Source: Penelope pileata
Taxonomy: Eukaryota > Chordata > Aves > Galliformes > Cracidae
Direction of reading: 5' to 3'
DNA length: 64,000 bases
Assembly (NCBI GenBank): GCA_013396635.1
Contig: WBMW01002327.1
Span: 558,915 to 622,914, forward strand
Shown: positions 37,146 through 48,700 of the stretch, piece by piece
How the letters are laid out: every line of letters starts with the position of its first letter
Numbering within the stretch: the stretch's first letter is position 1
Notes under the pieces: generated by a model
Databases searched by the model: none
What the model saw: the letters and a program-made list of their open reading frames with translations, nothing else
Told to the model about the DNA's origin: nothing
Made by a program: the position numbers and the translations under genes

Positions 37146-38421
37146 GAGATTGCAAATTAGTTAAGGCATGTATCATAATGTGATGTCCCCGTAGCAGATA
37201 TTGCATCCATTATTCTTTCTACCCATATTAAGAAACCTATTGATGAATGCCTTCATTCTTTAGACTGTTCCCAAAAATGATTTGCAATTGTAAAACCATT
37301 TAACTCGGCAACTGTACGTACTGACAGGAAACTTTGGGAGATACCATAAATTATTGTGACAGATTTGAAAATGCTGTTTATATCCATTAGTTGCTACAAA
37401 CGCCAGGATGTTATGATTTGACTGCCTCATTCTTCCTTGCTGAAGGAGGATGTGTTAGATCATTTCTGAAGTCGGTGAAGGAGGAGGAAAAACTCCTTTA
37501 GGAGAAAAATGCCATTGGGTTTGTGGTGAGGTTGAGTTTTCTCCCAGAGTTGTCAATGAAGTTCCTCCTGGGATGGGCACGTAGAGGTGACACACTTTGT
37601 TTGGGGACCAGGCTGGTGGCATGGGACAGAATGGCACTCTCATGAGTGAGACATAATGTGCGTGGCAGACCCTGTTACTGTGTCTTGAATGGTCATTTCT
37701 GGTGTCACGCTGCTTCTGATTAGCTCACCATTTTCAGTGTAATAAGTTTGTTTTCTATGAGCTCTATTGCTCATGCATTTGAGAATGGCTTGACTTCTCA
37801 GCTTAGGATTTATTTATTTTTAAAAGCATGAAGTCAAGAGTAGAAGGAGAAGGGAAAACTAGCAGGCTGGGGAGGGAAAATCTGCTTTGTTCTTTAGCAA
37901 TGTCTTTCCAAGGAAATATGAAAGCAGTACTGCTGAGGCAGAACCCAGTGCCGTGGCCATTCTGGATGGGTGTCAGAACTGAAGGGCTGTCCCACTGTCC
38001 CCATGGCACGTTCGTGGGGCTGAAATGCAAGAAAAGCCTGAAGGCTCACTCTGTGCTGTTGTAAGCCATCGGTAAGAAGATGATGTTATTTTAGGGTTGG
38101 TGTTTTGGTTTGGTGTCATTTGGGATTTCAGTTGTCACTTGTGTGTTGTCATGTCCATGGAGCTCTTTATGGGGCTGCTTTGGGAACTGGGATTCTTCTG
38201 ATACGTGAAGCTTAGTCCCAAGACCTCCTGCATGGAGCTGGAGGTGGGCTGGGTGACACACTTGGTTTATTGCAAGCGATTTTGGAGCCTCATAGTGAAG
38301 CGGTTGATGTCCAGAACAGCCCTCGCTGGTGGTTTGGTAGGTGGATCTTCTACATGGGGGTGCTGGGAATGGCAATATGATCAATGGACATAGCTTTACT
38401 CCCCAGCTGTCACTTTTGCTT

Positions 38422-38437
38422 TTCATTTGCAAATGAA
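38422..38437. promoter_or_regulatory. 16-bp palindrome with octamer-like core
   Basis: TTCATTTGCAAATGAA is a perfect 16-base palindrome. Its core ATTTGCAAAT carries overlapping octamer-like half sites (ATTTGCAT/ATGCAAAT class) on both strands, the type bound by POU-domain factors. The surrounding DNA is ordinary AT-rich sequence, so binding is only a possibility. Confidence 0.35.
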
Positions 38438-40019
38438 GATGCAAGTAACCTGCTTTTTAACATATGGCCCATTAGCTGCCTTCTCCTATTCAGATGGTAA
38501 TGTAGTGGACCATTGGTGATTTAGGCTCTGACTTGTATGGAAAATAGCAGATTGTTTACGCTGGTAATTGCACTCATTTCCATATCAATTGGTCCGGCTA
38601 GAGCAATGCCTTAACATAAAAAAACTTGTGGCAGGACAGTGCTTACCCGAACTGGTTAATGGGAAAGCTTTGTGTTTGTCTTGGCCACTACTTTGGGGAA
38701 CCAGACAAAGGGAGAAAAGGGTTACAGATGAATCATGGGTGTAGTGGGTGAAGTCACCAAGTCCCAGCGGCACAATGGGTGCGAGGAATTTGATGAGGCT
38801 GAGAAAAAGGACGACTGTGAAGGATTACTCGGAAGATACTCTTCTAGATCACTAGCAGATAAAAGTCAGCAGGGGACTCTGGGGATCTATATATTTTTAA
38901 TACGAACAGGGTTCTGGCCTCTTGACTTCCCTGGAGTGGCAGTGATTCATACCGGCTGACTGTGGAACAACTCCCATTAATTATTCCTTGGGTAGCCGTG
39001 CCAGCAGCGTCTGAGATGCACTTGGCTGTTCTTGTTAGTCAACAAGAGTTTGTCATCAAAGCAAAAATAGTTTGTTTTTTTTTTCTGAAAGGGATAAAAG
39101 ATGCTTTCTGCCCATTGCACAAGTGCTGGACCTGAGGCAGGCAGTGACTTGGTGGCTTGTGAAGACCACGCTTGGTGACATGATCATCACTGGGGTTATT
39201 GGAGCAGGTGCTCCAGACAGCTGCAGTGTAAGGGGCTTGGGGTAGACATGGTCTTGGCGTCCCCTCCAGGTCTATCTTAAATTATTCTTTTTGTTTCGTT
39301 ATCTTAGGCTTAGAAGGAGTAATACAAGGAAATGTGAAGATTTACCTTTTGGTAGCTAGGGAATGGCACGGGAACGGAGATGTTTCCTGGACATTGCTAT
39401 TGGATTCCTGTGGTAATGGGATGCATTTTAAGTGTTACTAACAGATGAGGTGAGTTGGTAGCAGACCAAGACAGTGATCCCAATGGTGACAGTCATGCGG
39501 AGGAGCAGAGCCGGGGAGCAGCACGTGTCCTGGGTTCCTCTGAGCAAGCTGCCATCTGGAGCTTTGCAGCACTTGTTGCATGGGACATGGGACTTATGCA
39601 GGATGAGCTGGGCAGCCAACTGCTGAGTATGCAGTCAGTGTGTGGTGCAGGGGAATTAGTCATTATTTAACAGCAATTAGTTCCAAATGCACTAAGGAAG
39701 CAAGCAGTGGTATAACAGGCCCCCCAAACCACAACCCAAACATACAGTTCAAGTTGCCCAACCAGAAAGAATGGGAAGATTTGTCACTGAAGAGAAAATG
39801 AAGATGATAAGGTAGAAAAGAGAGAGGTTGTTACTGTGACTTTCTGGTACATTTAGTTCCCCGAGATCCCTGGGCCTTCTTTACTGTGGGTAATACTTTT
39901 TACGTACTTTTTATGCAAAACATAGAAATTACATATATATATTCCAAATGTGATGAGCACATTGTATTTTTGAAATGAAAATGATCTAGAAGGGAAATAA
40001 TACAGAACAAATAGGTATT

Positions 40020-40380
40020 ATAGGACAACGATTATAATTACTGTAACATGCTGTGCGGAGCTTTTTCTTTTTCTCCCCTATTTGGCTTCACAGCCATTTA
40101 CGTGGATGGAAGACGATGACTCAGTCTGGCTATTACTGTGAATGGAATAAACACACTTTGTTATTAAAACACCGGATGGAGTACAGTAGGAATGTCAATA
40201 AAACATTTGCCCTGTGGTATAATGACACAGGGGTGTACTTCCAAAGACACGTACAGAAATGCCATTTGACATTGCGATCGCAGGTGCCCAGCCACACTTC
40301 TCGAGCTGAGCGAGGCGTCGGAAGAGCTGTAAATGTATTTTTAACCCTGAAAACTGACATGGAGGGAATTTGATGTTCCT
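40020..40380. promoter_or_regulatory. Candidate conserved regulatory block
   Basis: CpG are kept in an AT-rich setting, most densely in 40250-40340 (around GCGATCGC and GAGCGAGGCGTCGG). A short inverted repeat, CCCTGTG/CACAGGG, lies at 40210-40232. A frame of 106 codons is open across the block (40053-40373 +), but I recognise no family in it, and there are no obvious splice sites at its ends. I favour a non-coding conserved element, though a small exon is not excluded. Confidence 0.3.
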
Positions 40381-41051
40381 TTCAACCCACGGCTTTTTGG
40401 AGTCCTGGATTTGGACAACAGCTGCAGAGGAGAGTGCATCTCCGGTCTGGAAGGTGTCAGGAGAAAGAATAGAAGGGTAAACCTGGTCTTTGTGGTGTGG
40501 GCTGTGGTGGAGGCTGACTGTGGGTTCAGGTGAAGCAGTAAGGCTCCCCTGTACCTCATTCCATCTCATCTGAAGCAGGTGAGACTGAAGTATCTTGTTG
40601 GGGAAGCACCAGAACTGGGAAAGAGCTTGAAGACCATTTATATGAAAGTTTCATAAGCTGCAGCTGATGAGGTAAACATCCAACCCACCGATGCTGCTGC
40701 TGTCCCGCACAATAGATTGGAGGTCTGAAACAAAGAGAAGTAAAAGCGTTCCTTAAAATGAGTTGCTGAATACATAAAAGACTCATTAATCAGAAGGAAC
40801 CAGGAGCGTTGCTTAAATTTTTTTCCAAAAAATAATTTTTCAGCCCATTAGGGTGCTGCTTTCAGTAGAGAATGAAATTGGATGAGCATTTGGCTTCAGC
40901 CGCGTTTGGATGGCGCTCAGTGGTGGGCAGTGGGATGGAGAGAAATTAGTCCAGTGTGCTGAAGAACAAGGTCAGGCCCTCCAGTGAGAATGAAGACCAG
41001 TCCCAAAGAACTGCTGAAGGTTCAGAGCCCACACCAAGATGTGTTAAGGCA
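40381..41051. other. Non-coding stretch, nothing recognised
   Basis: This is ordinary non-coding sequence between the candidate regulatory block and the hAT remnant. I see no gene, repeat or clear site in it. Confidence 0.6.
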
Positions 41052-41930
41052 CAGGTGTCCAACCTTTTGTCTTGCCTGGCCCTCATTGAGTGAAGAGGAA
41101 TTGTCTTGGGCTGCAAAGAAAATATATATAGTATAGGTAATGTATGTAAGTAACAGAACTTCCTTGTTTAAACTTTTTTATTAAAACATTAAAAATGAAG
41201 GGCAAAACCCCATAAAGCTAGTAGGATATCTGACCTTGTTTTTGTGAAACTAATGGATCAGTCTGATTCGATGGAAGTGGCCACAATTCTTAGCGAGTTC
41301 TCAAGGTGCTTGTGAGAGATTTTTGATCTAATTTTACTCTTCCTGTGCCTCATCCTTGAAAATAGTTGATCACAGATGTATGTACCATCAAAAAGTGATG
41401 ACGTGAAAAAGACTCAATCATGAAGCGAGGGATATTTTTCTCCTGTAAGATAGATCTAGTAAAAAGACATGATGAAATTTTTTTTTTTTTTAGAGTTGCT
41501 ATGAGATACTCAATACATTCTGTTTGAAAATTTTAACAGGTAATGTATTTATGTTGGCTGAAAATGGAGTTGCAAATATACCAAAAAAATTGAGGACTTC
41601 TTTGGCAATCTTGAAACCTATTCTCAAATTTCTTTATCAAAATAGAAAGCAAGGCTGCATATTTTTTTGCTGTTCACAGGACTGTGTTTAGCCAACGTAT
41701 TAAAATGCATAAAATCGTTTGCCATAACTTGAGCTTGTCCTAATTTAAGTTTCATTTCAAACATTGTTATGGTTTGAAAGAGCAGAGGTAAGTTGATCTT
41801 CACCGTGAAGACACGTTTAGCTCATTTAAATGAATGGTCCAATCCACCAAAATTGCTGAATCAAAAACTAATTAAAAACATAGTGCATATTATTTTATAC
41901 TTTTTGTGGGCTGTCTTAGTTTCTAACAGA
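41052..41930 (-). mobile_element. hAT-Charlie DNA transposon remnant with transposase C-terminus
   Basis: The left edge starts CAGGTGTCCAACCTTTTGTC, a terminal inverted repeat of hAT-Charlie type. Reading the minus strand from right to left, conserved transposase motifs appear in the expected order: LVDWTIHLNELN (about 41815-41855), a segment resembling MKLKLGQAQVMANDFMHFNT (about 41695-41760), RFQD followed by FATPFSANINTLP (about 41535-41620), and finally KYPSLHD-stop-VFFTSSLF and DGTYICDQLFSRMRHRKSKI (about 41320-41435). The last motif is the hAT C-terminal dimerisation region. The frame changes at least twice and contains stops, so no functional transposase is possible. The opposite (5') end of the element was not found, so it is truncated or decayed to the right. 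The eight bases at 41044-41051 would be its target duplication, but a second copy is not visible. Right boundary is approximate. Confidence 0.88.
41262..41440 (-). pseudogene. hAT transposase C-terminal fragment (broken)
   Basis: This part of the hAT remnant keeps the most recognisable protein signal. On the minus strand it reads ...SSLFDGTYICDQLFSRMRH and then RKSKIRSKISHKHLENSLR, matching the hAT family dimerisation domain ('S-x-Y-x-C-E-Q-x-F-S-x-M-K...KS-x-x-R-S-x-L-x-x-x-H-L' pattern) found in Charlie elements and in domesticated relatives such as GTF2IRD2 and the ZBED proteins. A stop codon lies about eight residues before the TYIC motif. With the frame breaks further upstream this marks a dead copy rather than a domesticated gene. 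Confidence 0.8.
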
Positions 41931-44606
41931 AGTTACGCTTCTCATAGTGTCTAGTATAAGTGTGTAGCTTATTGAACTTTGACAAAATTTGTCATTTGGA
42001 TATTTCTTCTGCAGTCAACATGTTAAATAGTAAATTATTTTGCGGAATGACACAAACTCAAGATTAGTGATTAGGCAGGCATAAGTTTTCTTATTTAATA
42101 ACAAGAAGTGTGTCTTCACAGGAGCACACACGTGTAGGTAGGCTGAAATATTGGTACACGTGGGTTTCAGTCCTACTGAGTGCGTGTGGTGGGCATGGGA
42201 GGCGGCTGCTGCCTAAAGATGGGTAGCTCCTAACAGCCCGTTGCCCTCTGAGCAGTTCTTGGTGCCTCAGAGTACGTCCCTTGGACGTTATCTGCTGAGA
42301 ATTACAAGTGCTTAATTTTCCTGTTAGCACGAACAATGCTGTATTTTCCTCCAGCAGCCTCACTTTCCCTGCAGGAAAAATAATCCGCGATAAAATCTTA
42401 TCGGGATTTTCCAAGCAGTGTTTGGACCAGAGGAACCGGAAGCAAATCCAGCTTATCATTCCTGGCTCGGAGTTGGTGAGGCACGGGATGCTGGTGTGCT
42501 GATGTTTATCTTGGGCACTAAAGGCATGCAGAAACCCTGCTGGAAAGCAGTTCTGTGCAGCCCTGGTTTAGGAGTCACGTTTATCTCCGCTGTGACTGAG
42601 CATCCTGCCTGGAGCTGGTGAAGGAGGGGGGTTCCCCTCTGCTGATTGAAACCAGCACTATTCAGTGTTAGAGGTCTGGAGCAAGGGATGGAGGGCACTC
42701 AAGTGCTGCACTGGGGGGACTCCAGGTGATGCCATGTCAGTGCAGGTGATGTAGCTTGGGGCTCGTGCTGAAGCAGCAGCTGATTTTCAGGTTGCTGGTC
42801 ACATCCTAGAGGCACTAAGTTGGAAAAGCAAACAATGGGAGAGGTTTCCTTAAAAAGACTGAAATTCTGTTGAAGCCCCTACCTGACACGTATTCTCCTA
42901 TTTTTTTTTCTTTTTTTTTCATGTCAGGCCTTTCAGAGCCTTTAGTTTAAAGCTCATTATACTTCCTTTCTAGGATCCCAGCACTTCCAACAAAAATAGA
43001 GCTATTTTTTCCTCTATTTACTACAAAACCTATTTTCCGGGATAAGAGGCTCAACAGAAACTTTCTTCTCAATCAAGTACCTATATTTTATGGTAAATTA
43101 ATACCTGCTGTACATTCCTCGTGGGTGTTTATATAATCTCTATCAACAAAGGATTTGGGCTATTTTCCCCACTTTAAGCTCGGTGCATGTAGGTATTTTG
43201 CTCGGGGATTAACACAGATATATGAAACGTGCTGCAGGGCTGAGGCTGCAGAGGAATCTTCCCCTGGTAGAGCATCCTTTGGGAGCCCAGCCCTCAGCAG
43301 ATGGGTTTGTTGAGAAACGTGGGAGCCTCCTTCATGCTGTAATGCCACAGCAGATTGCTTTTTTAATTTTTTTTCCCAAATCTATGAATTTTTATTAACT
43401 CTTGAGTATCTCTTGCTCCCTGTGGTCCCTGGGTCTTCTTGGACTCCCTCCCCTGGTAGTGCAGCAGCTGTGCCTTGCTGCAGGAGGGCATGGGGAGCAC
43501 CCTAGCCCAGAGCCTTGTGAAGGGTTTGGGGTTTGTCCCTCTGGGTTGCCCTCGGTGCAGCTCGGTGGCTCTGTCCCCCCAGGCCCTGCCAGCCTTGCAG
43601 AATCAGCTCATCCTACTGTGTCTCAGGCCAGACCCCTTCCCTGAGCATTGCTGTAAGTCTCTGCCATGCGCTTCTCACTTCCCAACCACATAAAATTGCA
43701 GGAAAATGGAGTAAAAAATGCTGCACTGATTTCTCGTAACTTCACTCTGCGGGAACCAATTTGGAGGCACTTGAGTGCTCCATCCAAGTATGAGCGCTGT
43801 AGGGTCTTGAGCAGTACATTTCCCTTTAAATACCGTAATTGAAGCCCTGAAATTTCTGTAAGCGCTTTATTTTAGAAATAGCTGGGGTTTTGGAACGCAG
43901 TCCTATAAAGTCATAGAAAGTTATTGCGGCACTTCACCGTTTTAGGAGACTTCTAGCCTGGTGAATTGGAGCTCCGGAATCGGTATGCACGAGGGCTCTT
44001 CCTGGGCGCAGCAGCCATCGTGCTGCCAAACTGCTGCCCCTAAATCACTCTGGGCACGTTAGCGAGCGGTTAGCGTGCTGCAAAATGAGAATGCAGGTTT
44101 TTATGGCCTTTCATGAATAGGGCTATGAACCTGTCACTCGTGAGGCTTTACAAAACGTCCCCGTAAGAAGGGAAGCCGTGCTGGTGACATTTTATGCAAG
44201 CAGGTATTGTTATTGAACTCAGCTGCTGGTGCCTCCTGGAAAACCCTCTCAGTGCTCCGCATGGAACTGAATTTCACCCATATCGTTGGCACTCCTCCTG
44301 CTTTATCTTCATCTCTTGTTGCTTAGGCAGGAGCGCAGGAAAGCAGGGCGTGAGGAGCTGGGTACACATTCGCCTTATCCCACCTGAAGTCACCCCTTTG
44401 TGATTCCTTTGTGGGTGTTATCTTTCAATTTTATTTTCTGTTTTTCTCATGGAAAACTGTTACTTGCTAAGACTTTCCCTTGGCTTGGCACCCCACGTCT
44501 GCCCCATGGGATGTATTAGGACAGAGCTCAGCACTGAGGAACATCTCCCTGTGTTTGGGTAAAAACAAAGCAAACCCTTCGTGTTCTCCTGTTGCTTCCT
44601 CTTGCA
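41931..44606. other. Non-coding stretch, no gene recognised
   Basis: The first ~130 bases may still belong to the decayed hAT element but show no clear motif. Beyond that there is ordinary non-coding DNA. A small CpG cluster at about 43970-44080 (including CGTTAGCGAGCGGTTAGCG) is the only unusual patch. No frame has a recognisable domain. Confidence 0.6.
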
Positions 44607-44767
44607 ATAGAATCACGGAATCATAAAGGTTGGAAGAGACTCTGAGAACACCAAGCCCAACCCCATCCCACCCCACCATGCCCACTGAGCCATGTCCCTC
44701 AGTGCCACATCTCCACGGCTCTGGAACACCTCCAGGGACGGTGACTCCACCGCTCCCTGGGCAAGTC
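44607..44767 (-). mobile_element. CR1 LINE, 3'-end fragment (CR1-Y/X-like)
   Basis: ATAGAATCACGGAATCATAA followed by GGTTGGAAGAGACTCTGAG, then CACCATGCCCACTGAGCCAT, CAGTGCCACATCTCCACGG and ACACCTCCAGGGACGGTGAC, is the reverse complement of the 3' end of an avian CR1 of the subfamily that carries 'GTGCCACATCTACACG' and 'CACCTCCAGGGATGGTGACTCCACC'. It is the best preserved CR1 piece in the window, about 160 bases, 5'-truncated, with no coding part. Confidence 0.93.
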
Positions 44768-47700
44768 TTCATAAATTGAAAAATCCACAACTTTGAAACC
44801 AAGGCTGATAGTGGAAAACAGATGAGTCGGGCTCATTGATTGCATCCTTTGGTTCAGCACCATGGGGAGCAGAGCAGCAAACAAATGCGGTGAAGAGCCG
44901 GGCTCACGTGTGAGCTTACTGCTGGAGGCATATCCATATCTAGAGGAATTTTTTGTGTAGGAGGGGAAAGCCAAAAATCAAACTGGAGGGAAGAAGAATC
45001 AGCAGCTCAAATATATGATTTTAATAAAGCAAAAAAGCAGAGAGACCCTCTCAACTCAGAGGATCATTTCGATCTTTCTGTTTTGCAACGCCTTTGGGTC
45101 TCTAATGACTTTGTGAGCCCATGTGCAGCCATAAATCTGTCTCCTCAGTGCTCCGTGCAGGCAGGCTTGGCTTTCCTCCTGTGCTGCAGCTCCTGGCACA
45201 CACGGTGCTGTTATCCCACCCCCATAGTAGTGCTTAGGGCAGCATTTTGGTTCAGAGCTGAGCAGTTTAAGGCAGATCCCTCCACCACCCTCACTTACAG
45301 CACATTGGTTTGGTGCACAGCCTGTCCTCGCTGCACGGAAATAATTTGTGTAATTGGACATTGCAGCCTTGGTCCAGGCCATCCACCCTGTGTCTGACCA
45401 GCTGGCTGCAGCGCTGCAATCCGAGAGCACCAAGTTCATAATCCAGTTTGTACGTCCTCTTAGCATCTGTATGTGGGGAATTTTAGGTGATGTGGTCCAA
45501 ACTTTTTTTATTGATGAAAATTTCTGGTAACTGGAATACATACGGTGGAGGAGGTCAGGTCTGAATTACGCTTGACATCCTAAAAAGTAGCCAGGAAGAT
45601 GCTCCACTGCATCATCGTCGTATTTCTGAAGTATTTAATTTGTGACAGCGTTGTTGATTTTATGTGCATCTCTCTCCTTTTGTTTGAATGAACATACCAT
45701 AGCATGGCATGCTTGCTTCCCAGTAGTGGCTGTGGTGCAGTGTTTTGGCTTTAGGATGAAGCAGTGCTGATAGCACATAAATGCTGTAGTTGGTGCTTCC
45801 TCCCAGCCCATGAGTTTTGCCTCTTTCCAGTTCTCTCCCCCATCCCACTGCAGGGAAGCGAGCAGTGCTGAGCTGCCTGCTGGGTTAAACGGCAACCAAA
45901 ATGCACAGAGTAGCAAGGATTAAAAAATAATTAGGGAATAACGAATCATTGGGAATATATAAGCAGAAGAGTGCTGCATAAAATAAATAGAAATATAATA
46001 TGAGGAACATACCTGTCTAAATAAAACTGCAAGGTCTAAACAAAGCTATTCTGTTCTTGCAGGAAAGACGTGTTTTGGCAGTATGGAAATGGAAAAGTAG
46101 AAACAATTATCTTGCAATTTTACCCATTAACATTTTGTGCTGAAAATTATATATGCCACTGAAATACCTGTATTTTGGTGAAGGTGTTTTTTCCAGTGGG
46201 TACAGTACTAACATTCCAACATTGCTTGTAGGATTGTAAGCATTTTTGGTACTGAAGTTCTGCTAGGAGTGTAATAACCCTGTGCAGGATTACCATTGAG
46301 TGTCTGCCGTTATAAAACACAAAATAGAGTTACCATTGTGTCCTCAGCATCTTCTCAGGTAGCAACAGGTGTTGGACCAGCATTGGGAGTTACCCAAATA
46401 CTTGTGTTTGGAGACATCTGGATACGGGTTAGGATGTGATCTGAAGCCCGTGCCTGATCCTGAGAACAGAATTTGAGTTGGATAAACCATGTCACACCCT
46501 CGCCTGGGTGGGCTTTGAGGCGGGCCAGCAGTTGGTGGCACGTTGGGCTCACCTTCACCATCAGTTATGGGCACAGGATTTCTCAACTCCAGTGGCTAAG
46601 CCTGGAAATAAATGTTGGCGAGCTGCTGGTGGGAATCCTTGCTTTGCTAATATGATGGGCCTTTTTCTTTCTTTCAAGCTCGACTTCCATGGGATCAATT
46701 AACGATAGCGGGTTAGAGGAACCATGGTTTTACAGAGTCAGTAAATGGTGTCAGTGCTGAGCGATTGCGTTACGGACCTCTCGTTACGGACCCGAACAAA
46801 CAGCGCAGCTTCCAGGCCTGGCGTTTATTGGCACCAGGGGCCCATGGATAACTCGCTGTGCTTTCCACTAACATCAGAGGTATAAATAAAACATCGGGAA
46901 TGTACAGAGCCATGCAGGCGGTGTGGGCTCGGCTAACCCAACCTGGGACAGCTTGTGAGCAGATCAGAGTGAATTAAAGCATTCGGTGAAGCTGCCCTTC
47001 CGTGGCCACGTGTGTTGGGGAGGAGTGGTGCAAAGAGCCCCGTGCACAGGCACTGTCGTGTTGGTGAGTCCACCTGTTGATGTCCTTGGGATGGCCACCT
47101 ACATGCTCTAGGTGTGTATGGCAGCTTGTACAGGGCCTCTTTTACGCGTTGGAAACAAACTGTGGTGCTAAGTGCATGCTGGTGGTGCAGCCCATTTGAA
47201 AGCAGAGCACACAAAGCCTGCAGGGGTGCTGCGGTGTGGGCAGGGATGGAAGGCTGGTGCACTCCTGGTGTCCTCCCCATAGCCCTTGGGGTCTGAATGC
47301 ACATTTTGTTCAGTTTAAGTGGTAGGTATATAATCCTCTGCGCCTTGTCACTTGAGTGTAGCGTGCTGGATGGTGACGTGCTTTGTGATATATGTGAGAA
47401 AGCTTAAACAGAAAGAGAAAAGCCCCCGTAGGTAGGCTTGGGTTGCTATCAGATCCTCGCGGTGGGAGCCAAGTCGCTCCCGAACAGGCATGTGTTTGTT
47501 TGCTCTGCTTATGCACCAGCGAGATGCTGTGCTATCTTTCATTAATGGGAAAGGAAAACATTTGGTTTAACTGTTTGGGGAAAGGGAACAGCGGGGGACA
47601 AAGGTCCAAGAGCTGCTGCCAAATTTCTTTCAACCCGATCGGCTGACAGTGTGTAGTGTGAATGAAGAAAATTGAGAGCGGCAGCAGAGGCTTAGCTAAT

Positions 47701-48547
47701 GCAGTCCTATTCGGGGCTGCAAACAAAGAGTTTGGCCTCTGTGAACAGTGCCCGACCTTCCATTTGTGGCTGGAAAGCTGAAGGGCTCGGGGGCTTCAGT
47801 GCGACCCAGAAAATAGCAGGGGAGCGGAACGGAAGCAGAGTCCCCAGCCAGGTGTTGCTGAAAGGACGTTGTTCTTGGACAGCAGGGAACAAAATACTCT
47901 GTCTTCATCTGCAGGTGCGGCTTACAAGCAGGCTGAGCAAAATCGTTTGAGGTTTCTGTGCGTGATGGTGTTCATCCAGTGCCATGGTTGCACCCTGAGA
48001 GCCTGGGGGTTGTCTATGAGCCATTGCCACAGCGTGCCTCCAGCTCTGTCTCTCAAGGACATGTTTTCCCTTGGGTCTTGTCCAGTGTTAGCTCTTTATT
48101 TTCTCTTTTTGCTGGGTGCCCAAGGAAAGGCTCTCCAAGAGGGGCCTTCCTTTGCTGCGTTCACCAACCACTGTTGGCTGATGGGCATGGAAGCAGGCAC
48201 ACCAAGCCCAAGCCCATCTGTTCCCTTACAGCAAACAACAGTAAAAGCAGCCACTGTGCTGAAGACGAGGTAAAACGGATGGGCAGCCTGCAGCATGCAG
48301 TCACCAGGTCTGCTGTGACCACAGGGCAGGCTTAATGTCCTTGGGAGAGAAGAACTGATGATTTTCTGGGCATGTCCCAGGCCAGGTGGGATGTGCCATG
48401 TCTTGGCTCTGCTGTCGGGTCTGAAGCAGCAACGTGGCAGAGTGAAACAGCCAAGCAGGTGGCAGTAGCAAAGTGTCTGAGCTTTCTGGGTGTTTCCCCA
48501 CCCTTTTCATAATGCTAAGAAAGTCAGAAGACTGGGAGCTGTACATA
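44768..48547. other. Non-coding stretch, no gene recognised
   Basis: No gene is recognisable. The block 46740-46870 keeps CpG and holds an 11-mer direct repeat (listed separately). A 161-codon minus-strand frame at 45056-45541 shows no domain and is overlapped by other frames, so I reject it. Confidence 0.65.
46740..46870. promoter_or_regulatory. CpG-retaining block with repeated 11-mer, weak regulatory candidate
   Basis: About nine CpG occur in roughly 100 bases. CGTTACGGACC is present twice, at 46768-46778 and 46782-46792, with a 14-base period. An imperfect CACCAGGGGCCC string that weakly resembles a CTCF core follows. The paired spacing suggests repeated binding of one factor, but no factor can be named. 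Confidence 0.28.
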
Positions 48548-48700
48548 GGTTGCTCCGAAAGTAATGGCTCCTATTTATTTCCATGGAAACTACAACAGAT
48601 ACAAAAAACACAACAATGCTATTTGATAGAGGAAATTCTCAGCTACAAAGCACTATTTTTCACCATAGTCACCATCACTGGCCAATTTATGTGGATGAGC
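48548..48700 (-). mobile_element. Mariner fragment, Galluhop/Mariner1_GG-like
   Basis: The left end begins GGTTGCTCCGAAAGTAATGG directly after a TA dinucleotide at 48546-48547, as expected for a mariner terminal inverted repeat at its TA target. The next part, CTCCTATTTATTTCCATGGA and ACTACAACAGATACAAA, matches the untranslated 3' region of the galliform Galluhop element. On the minus strand the transposase tail is still readable as H-K-L-A-S-D-G-D-Y-G-E-K and a stop (48653-48689), corresponding to the usual R-K-C-I-A-N-G-G-D-Y-V-E-K ending. The rest of the transposase and the other inverted repeat are missing or decayed. Right boundary is approximate. Confidence 0.88.

Larger units (their letters stand above)
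32099..40019. other. Non-coding stretch, no gene recognised
   Basis: No gene is recognisable. A short CR1 end is at 36552-36622, an AG dinucleotide run at 34591-34607, a TTTC/T tract at 37114-37145 and a 16-bp palindrome at 38422. The segment 32.44-32.60 kb, with several CpG and a GTCACGTG E-box (32580-32587), might be a weak regulatory element, but the signal is slight. Confidence 0.65.

Noticed and set aside
41052..41930. Domesticated hAT-derived gene
   Set aside because: The transposase motifs are interrupted by stop codons and frame changes, and a terminal inverted repeat is still attached. This is a dead transposon rather than a host gene.
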